Assembly: GCA_010015745.1 (NCBI GenBank)
Contig: ML978195.1
Coordinates: 62,001 to 126,000 of the forward strand
DNA from: Setomelanomma holmii
Taxonomy: Eukaryota > Ascomycota > Dothideomycetes > Pleosporales > Phaeosphaeriaceae
Length of the DNA: 64,000 nucleotides
Direction of reading: 5' to 3'
Notes under the pieces: model-generated
Told to the model about the DNA's origin: nothing
Databases searched by the model: none
The model's input: the letters and a program-made list of their open reading frames with translations, nothing else
Shown here: piece by piece, positions 23,501 through 34,423 of the stretch
How positions within the stretch are numbered: position 1 is the stretch's first letter
How the letters are laid out: each line of letters starts with the position of its first letter
Position numbers and translations under genes: made by a program

Positions 23501-23716
23501 CCTTCTGGACCAGGGGGAAGGGGAGGAGGTGGTGGTGGGTTCAAGAATCAGCGCGGTAGGCAGGGAAGTAGCCAGCCTCCTGCGGGACCGGCAAATGCGC
23601 CGATTAATGCGCCTACGGGACCGAAGAATGCGGGGAAGCCGGGGGCGAATTATAGAGGTGGTGGAAGGCATACGGGTGGGTTTAGGCATCAGCCTTATGG
23701 TGGTCGCGGTGGCTAG
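20547..23716 (+). CDS. HRP1: HRP1/NAB4-like hnRNP, cleavage-factor RNA-binding protein
   Basis: RNA-binding protein of mRNA 3'-end processing (cleavage factor IB in yeast), binding UA-repeat elements, with roles in export and nonsense-mediated decay. Exons 20547-20587, 20652-20927, 22260-22300, 22391-22554 and 22604-23716 give 544 aa. The second intron is 1332 nt, far longer than all others here; the remaining introns are 64, 90 and 49 nt. Order: acidic/Ala-Pro N-terminus, RRM1 (KMFIGGLNWETTE as RNP2, RSRGFGFLTF as RNP1), RRM2 (KIFVGGVSQEATE and RPRGFGFVTF), then a long Asn/Gln/Gly/Met-rich low-complexity tail ending in RGG-like repeats, typical of phase-separating hnRNPs. Splice joins exactly restore the conserved text around both RRMs. 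Confidence 0.94.
20928..22259 (+). other. Long (1332-nt) second intron of HRP1
   Basis: Donor gtaagt, branch tactgac and acceptor catag are good. The interior carries a perfect inverted repeat at 22101-22127, a UAUAUA-type element (gatatatacc) near 21440 and many stop codons in all frames. No host-gene exon is needed from it. It could hold an alternative exon or a regulatory RNA. Confidence 0.7.
22101..22127 (+). other. Perfect RNA hairpin in the HRP1 intron
   Basis: The arm tcgatggggct (22101-22111) pairs with agccccatcga (22117-22127) across a 5-base loop ctgga, giving an 11-bp perfect stem rich in G-C pairs, about 130 bases before the 3' splice site. It is not followed by a T-run, so it is not a Pol III or bacterial-type terminator. 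Confidence 0.8.
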
Positions 23717-24397
23717 GAAAATGAGTCGAGATGTGCCAGGGACGACAGTCTCGAGATGGACGTATCTGTCTTTGGACTGTCAACCTTCGAACACATTCGT
23801 TGGTTGCTCGACATCCCTCGACTTTCAAATTTTCCTTCTTTTTTTTCCGGCGGCACTCTGAATGGTCAGATCGTAATGGGCGGATCTATTCCTGCGCCGG
23901 ACCTCGGTTTTCAGACTTTCTACTCAATCAACACAAACTGCCGGGCCGGAATTTCGATGTATGAGTAGCCATAATGCTTCAAGTTATCAAACGCCATATC
24001 ATTCGCTCTTTCTGTCCATCTCCCTTAATGATCTGATGGTCTCAGCACACTCTTGGAAATGGTCTACACATTTATCTTCTCGCTTGAAGGACCTCTTCAT
24101 CAACGATGTGCTTGCAGAACTGGCTATGGCTTAGCCGCTTGGCAGCTGACTGCGCCTTCCAAAGTTCCAAAGCTCCTCACTCTTTCCTTCTCGACTTATT
24201 CTTGAGGGAACATTAATTCTATCTACATCAGCACTCTCGTTTCGTCGTCTTGAAGCTCCTACCGAAGACAACTTACTATGCGACGTCTCCTTCTCACAAC
24301 ATACCTGCTTGTGTCTGGGACAAGGCTGAGGCCAGCCACGTTTGCTGCTTCCAACGCAATCTTGCAGTGACGTCAACGCAGACATCCTATCCAGTCG
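23717..24397. other. Intergenic, 3' flank of HRP1
   Basis: Contains the HRP1 3' UTR and flank up to the kinase pseudogene. Short open frames only. No gene supported. Confidence 0.45.
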
Positions 24398-25963
24398 ATG
24401 GAAACAGTTTTCAACGAGTTCGACTACTTGAAGTCGACGGTCGAGGCGCCTTCTGATGCCGTAAGCCTCCAGCAACACGATGTCAGTGCATCCTGGGGAT
24501 TACTTCACTGTTTTGGCTTCCGCATACGACAAATCGCTACGGGAGCCTGAAAGCGATGGAAATCTGTCCTGGGCAGCCAAAGTAGTACGTCAAAATGCAG
24601 TGGGGCCTTTCAGCCTACAGCAGTCGTTTGCAACTTACGAGCGAGTACGGCGCGAAGAGCTAGAGCATATACGTCAGAGGCTGGGGCGCAAGCGCCGAAG
24701 ACTGGCACGGGAAAGTCTAGAGAATCAAAGACTAGAACGCGAAAGATTGGAACGCGAAAGACTAGAACGCGAATAGCTCGAACGACTCGAACGACTCGAA
24801 CGCGATAGATCTGAGCGCATGAAGCAAATGGTCATCGACGAGCTCAAGCAACGGTCTCAACTGATTGCGCGGCAGTAGCTCTGGCGTATTCAGTGGCTAA
24901 CACAAGCATCCAGAGCTCTAAGTTCTACCGAAGGCTCATTTCGCACTGCGGCGTCTATAATGAGCGACACGCTGTCTCTTAAGACCACTTCGAGCCATCG
25001 TTCATGGAACATCCACGATAGTCACCAAGCTCGTAGCAATGATTACCCTATTCCGGAAGCATCATTTGACGTCGCACTTTGAACCACGGGCCTCCTCAAT
25101 TTCTCAGCTGCCGAAGAGTCAGACTGGCCTGGTCAGGGTATGCACGTTAGCTTCGCCAAAGACGAAGAGATCCCGTTCCATGGCGACATCATGATCTATG
25201 GAACAGCTCGGATCGAAGTCCAGGTAGTGATCTGTCGTCGAATAAGACTGTGTCGTAAGTCGCAGAGAGTACAAAAACGATATACAGCCGCAGAGATACT
25301 TGACGAGGCGCGGCATTTACAACGTCTTCAGCACAACCACATCGCACGACTCATTGGGAGCTACTATCAAAACAGCAAGGGTTCAATCCTCAAATACCCT
25401 ATTGCAGATAGCGATCTTTGTCGTTTGATGCAGCATGTACCCAAAAGTGCAGCTGGCTTCGATCTTACCACGGCAGAGCTGAGATTACAGATGAAGATAT
25501 TTTTCCCTTGTCTCGCATCGGCGGTGGCATATATGCACAATATCGACCCGGCAAAATCCTTGTGTTACATCAAATGGGCAAAGAGCCAACATTCCATGTA
25601 CTGATTACGGATTTCAACCTTGCGCGCGTCGTCGAAAACGCTGACGACAGCGAATCAAAAGGGTCCGCCCTCAAGACGCAGAACTAGTGTAGCCCTGAAC
25701 TCGCGGGACTGGGCCCTCGTGGTCGATCGTCTGACATATTCAGCCTCGGATGTGTCTTCGCAGAGCAGCTCACATGTATCGCCGGTAGGACGATCCAGGA
25801 GCTCTTGGACCACGGTACTGATGATGGTTCCGGCTATCACCGCAATCTACTGCGTGCTCACAGCTGGGTCGAGGAACTTGAAGTACCTGATCGACTTATT
25901 ACATGGCGCCAAACCATACTTCGGATGTTGTCGTTTAGTCCCCAGGACAGACCTACCGCGTAA
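24398..25963 (+). pseudogene. Degenerate protein-kinase pseudogene
   Basis: Remnant of a fungal Ser/Thr-type protein kinase with a charged N-terminal region. One frame runs from the METVFNEFDYL start region (frame change near 24480) through in-frame stops at 24774-24776 (TAG), 24876-24878 (TAG) and 25080-25082 (TGA). Kinase subdomains follow: EARHLQRLQHNHIARLIGSY (alphaC/beta4 region) and ACLASAVAYMHN-like helix E near 25510-25545. A frameshift near 25550 moves the reading to another frame with TDFNLARV (DFG replaced by DFN), SPEL, SDIFSLGCVFAE and DRPTA, broken by TAG at 25685 and ended by TAA at 25961. The catalytic H/YxDxKxxN loop is missing. Clearly non-functional as a kinase; the exact subfamily is unknown. 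Confidence 0.8.
24715..24806 (+). repeat. Minisatellite encoding Leu-Glu-Arg repeats
   Basis: Imperfect tandem units such as ctagaacgcgaaaga and ctcgaacga encode LERERLERE-type coiled coil in the pseudogene. Unit length shifts from about 15 to 9 bases along the tract, and the first nonsense codon (24774) lies inside it. Confidence 0.7.
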
Positions 25964-27005
25964 GGGCTACTCGACATTTTGCCCGAGCAAGGCTGCTGTC
26001 GACAAGGTCCACTACCACTGCAAGAATGTCGACCAAAGGATCTAGCTAAGCCGCGAAACATTGAGAATGCCTCCGGCACTTTCATGCAGCACACCGTCAC
26101 ACCTCATGTAACCCACTCACGTTATGGCTTCAGGGCTTCGCCTCTTTTCATCTAAGCGCATGCCACTCCCTGATAGAGAGCCATCGAAATGTGTAAAATT
26201 TCGCTCAGTATCCTACCCGAGAAGCTGCAATATGTCGGCAAAAGCATTCGCATGTAGCCATGGAGACGGATCATGTGAATCGTGCTGCTTGAAGACTCTC
26301 CGCGTCAAGGAGGTCTTCGTTGATCATCAGATCTGTAAGAAGAACGTGTGCCCTCACTAGCATTGCCAAGTTTCGGACTAGCATTGTTGTAGGCAATGGA
26401 GCTGAAATCTGCAATCCTGCAAAGCAGGCAGTTTCTGCTTGGGTCGTTCTGTTGGACCGGCTCCATGCTGAAGGCACAGGCATGCGTATAGCCGTTGAGT
26501 CCTTTGACATCCACCGGAGTTAGTACGATGTGGTGCTCTACTACCCCTGGCACGCCATACAGTTAGTAGTAAGCACGATCATACTTCATCACGTGCTCAA
26601 GGTGTCCAGATCTGAAGTAATTGTGGATAATGTTCATGTACATTCAGACGTTGCCGTCAGCATTAGTATCTAATCTCTTGAGCAACAGCTCATCCGTCGT
26701 CTCATACATCATACCAACCCATGCCATGCTAGACCATGCAAAAGGCCAAGGCCATAGTATACAAGAACAAGTCGCTCAAAACGCCAAAAATACTTGACCC
26801 AAAAACCAATTCATCGCGCCTTGACCTTCGCTTGAACGCTCTTCCAAGCAAGAGCAACCTTGTAGTTCGGGTACTGTGTCCACCAGAACTTGACTCCGAT
26901 CTTAATCCCGATCTGTCCTTTGTACAGCAACCTGGTTGTGAGGACCATAACGCAGGCGAATGCAGGATGCCTCATCCAAAACCTGAAGGCCAAGATGACA
27001 TACTC
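25964..27005. other. Interval between kinase pseudogene and Crh gene
   Basis: The first part may hold further decayed sequence of the kinase gene. The last part (26811-27005) is the 3' flank of the Crh gene and contains an in-frame open extension on the minus strand with coding-like codon use (see findings). No independent gene is supported. Confidence 0.4.
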
Positions 27006-28446
27006 CTAGTATGCCTGTTGCCACAGTAGACCGAGGACGATGGACAGCAGCTGCAAGTGGATGCCATCGAAGAGTCGCGCCGCACCAGACTTGGCAGCAA
27101 GAGGTGCGACAGGAGTCTCAGCCGCGTTGTTTTGCAGACGGCTCGCAGCTGACGGTGTGATCAATGTTGTGAAACCTTTGTCATCGTAGCCAGTGACGAC
27201 CGCGGGATTAGAACCGCCAGACGAAGCCGAAGGCAAAGCAGCAGGCGATGAGGTATAAGAAGCGGCTTGGGATTGCTGCGAGCAAGATTAGCTTTGGGAT
27301 GTATGAGGGGAACGCACGCGGAGCAAAGGGAATAAAGGCTTACTGACAGGAGCTGAGCTGGGCGGCACAACCTTTCCGGTATCAGAGACGGTCCACCCGG
27401 CTGGCAGCCCGGGGTAGTTGGAGAAGGTTGACTGTGGGGCTGCTGAGGTCGTTCCGGGAACCCAGGGGTAGACGTTCGGGCGAGAGTAGGTGTCAGTCTG
27501 GCTGGGCGTAAAGGGAATGGGCTGACCGGAGGCAGTTGCGGTGACAGACGGTGCGTTGGCAATGGGCTTGTTTCCACCAGAGTAGACGGTGCCGCCCACA
27601 GCCTTGATCGATGGCCATGTTCCGCTTTGATCGCCATAAACGTACTGAGTTCCAGTAGAGTAGTCTTGAACCATGATTGACTTGACCTTCATGGAATACG
27701 GGCCCTTGGTGTAATCGGTTGGTCCACGAGCCCACTGGATGGTACCTGGGCTGTTTGCTGAGTCACCACCGCTCCAGGCGCCGAACTTGACCTGCATCGG
27801 AGACTGAGGGTATTGGTTCGCAGCATTGGCGGGCTCGAGAGTCCGGACGGTCACGCCATCAATCTGCCAGACGATCTGGTTGGGTGTCCAGTCGATGGTG
27901 TACTTCTTGTAGCTAGACTGGCTGCCGGCGTCTGCGTGGAAAGCACCGCGGTTATAGGTCGTCGTTTGGCCCTTGCCGAAGTAGTTACCTACGTAGGAGG
28001 TCAGCGTATGTCTCAATTTCCAACTCGCAAATGGTTTACTTACTCTGAACTTCGTCGGGATCCGCACCGAGCCATTCCCAGTCAATCTCATCAAGTGTGT
28101 CCGACTGCAGCACGAAACTGCTGACAATACCTGCACCCGGCGCAGCCTGGACGTAGATCTCAACCTTGCCAAACATGATGTACCACTTCGAAGTGAGCTG
28201 GGGCGAGTCGCCAGACTTGGCTACTGTGAAGGAGACGCCATCTTTGCCGTATGTGGGGTTGCCTTGGGTGGTGAAGCTGTCCGAGGCGGAGCTGAAGTCG
28301 ATGTTGACGGTGCGAGCGAGGGCCGAGTCAGGTGGGCAGTCGCTGCGTACTGTGGGGTTGCAGTTTGACCATGTCTGAGCGAGTGTGGGAGCGATGAGGG
28401 ATGTTGCCGAAGCGAAGGCGGCGAGTGCCTGTATGGTAGAGCGCAT
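27006..28446 (-). CDS. Crh-type GH16 cell-wall transglycosylase, GPI-anchored
   Basis: Crosslinks chitin to beta-glucan in the wall (Crh1/Utr2 family, GH16). Exons on the minus strand: 28446-28044, 27988-27348 and 27275-27006, 437 aa. Intron 1 is 55 nt with a ctgac branch; the second junction is ambiguous (alternative donor 27343 with acceptor at 27266 also keeps frame, giving 435 aa). Signal peptide at residues 1-25 ending TLAQ; Cys-containing start TWSNCNP; catalytic motif DEIDWEWLG with both acid residues and the intervening Asp; NYFGKG and WQIDGVTVR beta-sheet blocks; a Ser/Thr/Pro-rich tail; and a hydrophobic C-terminus (HLQLLSIVLGLLW) that looks like a GPI-attachment signal. No chitin-binding module is seen. 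Confidence 0.9.
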
Positions 28447-29320
28447 CGTGAATGTGTGGAAGTGAGGGTCGGGTGATAGCGATTGTTGCCGGCGGATGGG
28501 CCGAAGGCAGTGTGGTACGATGATGTCGATTAGATGCTTGAAGTAGTGATGTCTCGGAGTGACAAGTACTAGCAAACCAAAACGTGTGTGAGTATCGTGT
28601 ATAAGAGAGTTGTTTGGGTACCTGCTCAGCACTTGAGAGGTATTGAGTGGATTGTGTAATGCATGCCCAGCAGACCGGCATGTGAAATGGTTATAAAGAT
28701 GCGTCCAGCCATCTTTGCGAGCCGTGACATACGTGTTAGCTGATATTCAAGGCGACAAGGGCGTGGCGTGCTGTATGCGACTGCGGGAGTGGATGACAAT
28801 ACACGAGGTTGGCGGTGGTTGGAAGCTGAACCCAGCGCCCCAGCCACACCATCGCGGCTGCCGAGCGCGCCGCGACCCAACACAGCGGCCAACCTCGAGT
28901 CCGCACCCAGCAAATGCTGGCCGATGACGCTGGTGCGACTTGTCAATAACCATCACGAACCCTGAATTCAATAGATTGCGTGGCCTGGACAAAGATACTC
29001 GATGATGGTGTCTTGGAGTCAGCCTTGTTCTGCAGGGTGGCTAGTAACTGTGCGCCACAGCCGCTCCAGACCCCGCAACCCCAATGAATCATCCCACCAT
29101 GAAGAATGCATGCGCCTATCAATAGCAGCCGCTACTTCCGATACGATCTCTCCAACAGTGTCTGCAGCCTGCACCCGACCCTGCATACGGGGTTCGCAGA
29201 ACTTTTTTTTTTTTTTTTTTTTCGATTTCGAGCCAATTGAGTCACGCGTCAGCAATAAAGCGATACTCAAGTTACGAGGTCTCTCCACTGCACCACATCG
29301 TGAAGTAACCTCACTGCACC
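28447..29320. promoter_or_regulatory. Divergent promoter region Crh / PRO2
   Basis: About 870 bases between two divergent start codons. A 20-base poly(T) tract lies at 29203-29222, about 100 bases before the PRO2 start; such poly(dA:dT) tracts exclude nucleosomes in fungal promoters. No other site is recognised. Confidence 0.5.
29203..29222 (+). repeat. Poly(T) tract of 20 bases
   Basis: Uninterrupted run of 20 T upstream of PRO2. It is likely a nucleosome-depleting promoter element and is also prone to slippage and sequencing error. Confidence 0.9.
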
Positions 29321-30739
29321 ATGTCTCTTACAAATGCGACCCCCCTGGAAGTCGCCCAGGCGGCGCGCTTGGGATCCCGGAAGCTCGCTGTGTTGTCAAC
29401 CGAGGAGCGAAATGTTGCGCTGACTGCAATTCACGATGCGCTAGCTGCAGGCAAAGAGGAGGTACTGGCGGCCAATGTCAAGGACTTGGAGGCCGCGAAT
29501 AAGGCCGCAGCGGGTGGGACTCTGAGTGCAAGCTTGGTGAAGAGGTTAGATCTGGGCAAGCCAGGAAAGTATGAGGACATGCTACAAGGTATTCTGGATG
29601 TGCGAGAACTGGAGGACCCTATCAACAAAACTACCGCCAAGACACTGCTGGATGACAACCTCACTCTATCACGGATAACATGTCCCATCGGCGTCCTCTT
29701 GATCATCTTCGAAGCCCGCCCTGAAGTCATCGCCAATATCTCCGCCCTCGCTATCAAGTCAGGGAACGCCGCAATCCTCAAGGGCGGACGAGAATCCAGC
29801 GCCAGCTTCGCAGCAATCGCATCAATCATTTCAAGAGCCCTCTTAAGCACGTGCATGCCCTCAGATTGCTTACAACTCGTCCAAACCCACGATGTCATCG
29901 CCGACCTACTCAAGCTCGACACCTACATCGACCTCTGCATTCCCCGCGGCGGCAACAAACTCGTCCGTTACGTCAAAGACACCACCACCATCCCCGTCCT
30001 CGGCCACGCAGACGGCATCTGCTCGACCTATCTCTGCAGTGACTACCCCGCCGACAAAGCCACCAAAATCATCATCGACGCAAAATGCTCGTATCCAGCC
30101 GGCTGCAACGCCACAGAACAACTCCTCGTCGCCGCCTCCGCACTGAGCACCACTCTGCCCATCGTCGCCGAAGCCCTACTCAAAAAGGGCGTCTCACTCC
30201 ACTGTGACACTGAATCTCTCGCCGCGCTGAAAACAAGCCTAGACCCGCACTCCGCAGCCTTACTCCAACCAGCAGGACCCGATGATTTCGACACCGAATT
30301 CCTAGACTTCACGCTCGCAATCCGCACCGTGTCCTCCCTCGATCAAGCAATCTCACACATCAACACACACTCCTCGCACCACACAGACGCCATCTTAACA
30401 AATTCAGCCCAGACAGCACAAACCTTCCTGTCCGCCATCGATTCCTCGAGCGTGTACTGGAACACGAGCACGCGCATGGCGGATGGACAGCGCTATGGAT
30501 TCGGCACCGAGGTCGGGATTAGTACGAATAAGATACATAGTCGCGGGCCTGTGGGGTTGGAGGGGTTGACGATATATAAGTGGGTGTTGGTAGGGGATGC
30601 GCAGGTTAGTGCCGAGTATGGGGCGGGTGGGAGGAAATGGAGACATGAGAGACTGAGTGTGGGTGACGAGGAGGGTGTTGCGAGCAATGAGGAAGAGAGG
30701 GAGATGTTAAGAGAGTTTCGTGCGAGGAAGGGGCAGTGA
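29321..30739 (+). CDS. PRO2: Gamma-glutamyl phosphate reductase (proline synthesis)
   Basis: Second step of proline synthesis: reduces gamma-glutamyl phosphate with NADPH to glutamate semialdehyde. Single exon, 472 aa, close to the 456 aa of yeast Pro2. ALDH-superfamily fold; conserved blocks include PIGVLLIIFEARPEV, KSGNAAILKGGRES, DLCIPRGGNKLVRYV and the catalytic-cysteine region SYPAGCNATEQLLV; the C-terminal part has FGTEVGISTNKIHSRGPVGLEGL. The start fits the family; no targeting signal is seen, in line with a cytosolic enzyme. Converges on UGM across a 659-bp gap. Confidence 0.96.
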   Translation: MSLTNATPLEVAQAARLGSRKLAVLSTEERNVALTAIHDALAAGKEEVLAANVKDLEAANKAAAGGTLSASLVKRLDLGKPGKYEDMLQGILDVRELEDPINKTTAKTLLDDNLTLSRITCPIGVLLIIFEARPEVIANISALAIKSGNAAILKGGRESSASFAAIASIISRALLSTCMPSDCLQLVQTHDVIADLLKLDTYIDLCIPRGGNKLVRYVKDTTTIPVLGHADGICSTYLCSDYPADKATKIIIDAKCSYPAGCNATEQLLVAASALSTTLPIVAEALLKKGVSLHCDTESLAALKTSLDPHSAALLQPAGPDDFDTEFLDFTLAIRTVSSLDQAISHINTHSSHHTDAILTNSAQTAQTFLSAIDSSSVYWNTSTRMADGQRYGFGTEVGISTNKIHSRGPVGLEGLTIYKWVLVGDAQVSAEYGAGGRKWRHERLSVGDEEGVASNEEEREMLREFRARKGQ

Positions 30740-31398
30740 GGTATGAGAAGGGTTGATATGGTGAATGCTCGATGTGAGGAGAGGATGTGATATGGTGTAC
30801 ATCAAGCGGAAAAAGGAACAAAAGAAGAAGTGTTTAGACAAAATCAGGATTTCGATTTCAACATGCTTTTTGTTCGAAATAGTTCCCGGGAATGGATACA
30901 CCAAGTTACCATCGATTTCATGTGGAGTCCACCCTGTGCACAACCTCCTACTCTATGCCTGATGTAGGTGGGACCCATATTGGTAGTGACGTACAATAAC
31001 ACCTGTCGTGTCTCAACGGCTCGCTGTCCAACGTAACACCTCATCCACTATGCTCGAGCTTGCATGATCTTGCGTTGCCACGTTGCACTGATCTACACTA
31101 CCAGGCAAAAGGACAGGTTTGCATTATCGACGTAGCGGATGGCTTTCATGTGTGTGCAGGTACTATGAGTCGCAATGCTGTCGTGATTGTGGTAGAATGT
31201 ATATATTTATCTAGCTTTTATAGACTACTGCCAGAATTGATTAAGAAGCTGGCAGGATGCTTCTATCTTGTGCATGTCCGGTGCGTAAATCCTTGCTCGC
31301 AATATGCTCCCAGTGTCTTCCCTTTCAGTCCAAGTCATGTCATAGCCCGTGGTATTGTGTCTTCATCCTCGTCGTCCATATGCCCAGCAACGCAGCAA
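30740..31398. other. Convergent intergenic PRO2 / UGM
   Basis: The 3' flanks of two convergent genes. No coding signal is seen. Confidence 0.45.
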
Positions 31399-33109
31399 TT
31401 ACTCAACACCATTGTTCTTCGAGCCGAGCGAGGACTTTGTGAAAATCTGTGCACCGTCCTGCAGACGACGCTCCTCGTTCTTGCGGCCGTTGACAAAGTC
31501 GGGGTAGTTCAAAGTCAATTCAACCGCGCCGTTTACAACATGATCCACAGCCTCGACACCCAACATGAAGGAGTGGTCCTGGTTGCCAACCTCGTAGCGC
31601 CATGAACCGAACCGGCCACGCGACAAGATGTCCTTGGCCTGCAGCGCAGGAAGCAGCTTTGTGAGGACACCTTCACGCTCAAGCGATGGTGTAGGGTATC
31701 CGTGGTCGAACCGGCGGTGGTAGGTGGAAACAATCTCGTCTCCAGACTTGATCATCTCGGTGTTGATAAGACCCTGGATGCAGTCCTTGAGCATGTTCTT
31801 GTGGTCGACTGGCTTCATGCTCGATTCTGACACTTCCAACATGATCGACCAGTATGGACCGGACTTGGGCTCGGTGGAGCTGGACTTCGATCCGTCTGCC
31901 ATTTGCTGTGTGGCCAGCTTGACGTCTGATTGAGGCTGGTTGTATGGAGAGTAGTTGGAGAAGATGGTGGCGCGGTAGAATGGGCAGTCGTCCTCGGGGA
32001 AGTACAGCCAGCACTTGTCGCCGATGCGCTCTGGTCGCTCGCCGCGGAGACCGACACCAATAACGTGTGTGCTGGAGTAGAAGAGTCCCTTGCTGAGATC
32101 GATGAGCTCCTTATCGCCCATTGCCTCGACCAAAGCATCCACAGCCATTGTGTTCACCAGCTTCTTGTAGTTGACTACGGTGCCGTCCTTGAGAGTCACT
32201 CGGTGGCCATCCGCATCAACCTTGGTGACTGCGCCCTTGTCACCGTATCTCTTCTTCTCGTTGGGGAGTGTCTTGTCGACAGCGATCCAAATACCGCCTG
32301 TGCCATCTCGTGCCGGGAAACGGAAAGTGGCGTTGGGGCCCCAATTTCCTGCGGTCTTGTTTTGGATGATATTGTTGATGACGCCCTTGACGTTGGGTGC
32401 GGCGACACGCTCTCCCAGCCATTGGCACTGCATCTTGGTGGTAGGCACCGCCCACACCTTGTAGTTGTACGGTCGCATGAACAAGTCTGCAATGCCAACG
32501 CCCATCTGCCGCATGATCCACTCATCAAAGTCCTTGGGCTTTGTGTTTGCCACGCGCGCCTCCAGCGCGGCGTCAATGAGACCGTCCACGCACTTTGCCT
32601 GATCATCCTTGTTCAACATTGACAAGTTGTTCTGGAAGGGGTACGGGACCCATTGGCTCTTGCAGCGGACGTAGGATATGCGCTGATGGGTGTACCAGTC
32701 CTCATCCTTGGGTAGCGCCTCGTCGATCACATCGTCGAAGTATTTGTAGTGGGAGAAGATAACGTGGCCGCCGACGTCGTAGAGCTGGGGAAATTAGACT
32801 CAATGGCAGGCAATGTGCATCGATATCACTCACGAAACCCTCTGGAGTCACATCAGTCGAGGCCAGACCGCCGGGGGTCTCGTTGGAGTCCACAATCAGC
32901 CATGAGGGGCCATCCTGAGTTGCTTAGCAGTTGCCCCTCCAAAGTCCGCACATGCTCGAGCGTACAATCTGGTGAAGACGCTTTGCAGCTCCCAGGCCAG
33001 TCGGCCCAGCGCCAATCACAAGCACATCGACGGAACTTTGCCATGGTCAGCTCGAGCTTCACGAACACGCGGGGCGGTGAGGGTACATTTCTTCCTTGGC
33101 GGAACCCAT
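31399..33109 (-). CDS. UDP-galactopyranose mutase
   Basis: FAD enzyme converting UDP-galactopyranose to UDP-galactofuranose, the donor for galactofuranose in walls of filamentous fungi; absent from animals. Exons on the minus strand: 33109-33087, 33035-32966, 32914-32834 and 32784-31399, 519 aa (Aspergillus UgmA is about 510). Introns are 51, 51 and 49 nt. The first exon is 23 nt; its join gives MGSAKEEISVDVLVIGAGPT, placing the GxGxxG FAD motif correctly, and its acceptor is aag rather than cag. Further landmarks: NETPGGLAST, DVGGHVIFSHYKYFD, RPYNYKVWAVPTTKMQ, FSNYSPYNQP, and RFGSWRYEVGNQDHSFMLGVE. The product feeds galactomannan and glycan assembly, a theme shared with ALG1 and Crh nearby. 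Confidence 0.95.
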
Positions 33110-34423
33110 CTTTCCCTGCAAGAAGTCTTGAAAACTCGGAACTCTCTTCAAAGTCTGGCGAGCGAGGTTCAACATGTACTCGGGGCGCGGAATCAGATAC
33201 AATGCGTGGTTCAGACGGCGGTGAAGCAGATCCAGCGGGGCCTGGGGTGGTGGAGAATTATAGCACTGCGATAAAACAAGCGTGCCAAGGCCATGTTGAG
33301 GGTCCAGCTACACGGGCGCCCGGGCCACTCGAGGCAGGGCTTGACTCGGCTGGGAGCTTGATGCGGCAACGCGAGAAAAGGGGCAGCATCATGGATGCCC
33401 GCCGATCCAGCAAACATGGCTGCTCGTGGCCACAACCATTGGCTGCGCGGCTTGCGTCTTGCCTCCCTGCTTCGGCTAATGGCCGACGTGCAACAACTTC
33501 TTCGAGGGCTGTATCAGTTGTGTTCAGATCGCAGGATGCAGCTTCCCCATGGCAGAGTCTGTGTGAAGCACACGGCGGCCGCATCAAGCAAGATGGAAGC
33601 CTGTCACCTCCGCCTCTGGGGAGCCGCAACACCAGATCCTCGACGCATCATCTCTGTGCGCCGCTGGTGCGACTCTGCAGTCTTCCCTGTGTAGACTTCT
33701 CGAGACGTCGACATGCATTACCCCTATTGTGCGCCTCACCTCTTGTCGCGCATATATTTCAGCACCGCCCAAACACGGCCTGGTGGGTCTTGCAATCAGA
33801 TGCTCGCTGAGGGCCTCGTCGAAGATATCGCCATTCAGGATTGCATAGAGTGATGCTCTATTTTCAGGCGCGGCTGCATGTTACGCGTGCAATGAAAATT
33901 GCAACATCGATGCAAACGGAGCGGTTGCCCGCGGGGACTGAGGCGGGAGTCGTTGATTGCGCGTCCCTAAGACGGGTCCACAGCAGATCTGTTTCACGTC
34001 GCCTCTTGCTGCAAAATCCCGCGCTGCTCCCGCGAATCTTTCTAGGTTGCTTACCACCAAACCGTTGCGCCCAGTAGCTGCCCCAAAAGCAGAACCCCTG
34101 TGAGACGGCCTGGAAGCCTTTCGTACTGTACGAATTTCCGCTCCGCCCCTCTCCTAGCGCAAATTGCCCATCACTTTTACCACCTCCCAACACTTCCAGC
34201 CGCTCTTTATCTCCTCATCCCCTCTTGTGCGCGCCGTCACAGCTCTTCAGTGTTGCTTGTGCCCACCTTGTGTCTTTGAGCGTCCCTCCAGAGCGAGACT
34301 ACTATCGACCGCGCCCATCTGCCGGTAACGAAGCTAGCGCCGCGACCACCCTCTCTTTTACGCTCGCCGCCAACTTTCCTCAACCACCCTCAGTCTCTCC
34401 CTCCGCCGCAACACACCACAATC
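33110..34423. other. Intergenic between UGM and TPT transporter
   Basis: About 1.3 kb between divergent genes, GC-rich, without domain-bearing frames. A long plus-strand open frame (to 33810) is antisense to UGM exons and its promoter and looks non-coding. The 350 bases before 34424 are strongly C/T-rich, a likely promoter and leader. Confidence 0.5.

Noticed and set aside
32749..33810. 353-codon plus-strand open frame
   Set aside because: It overlaps UGM exons in antisense and then GC-rich promoter sequence; composition is low-complexity and no family is recognised.
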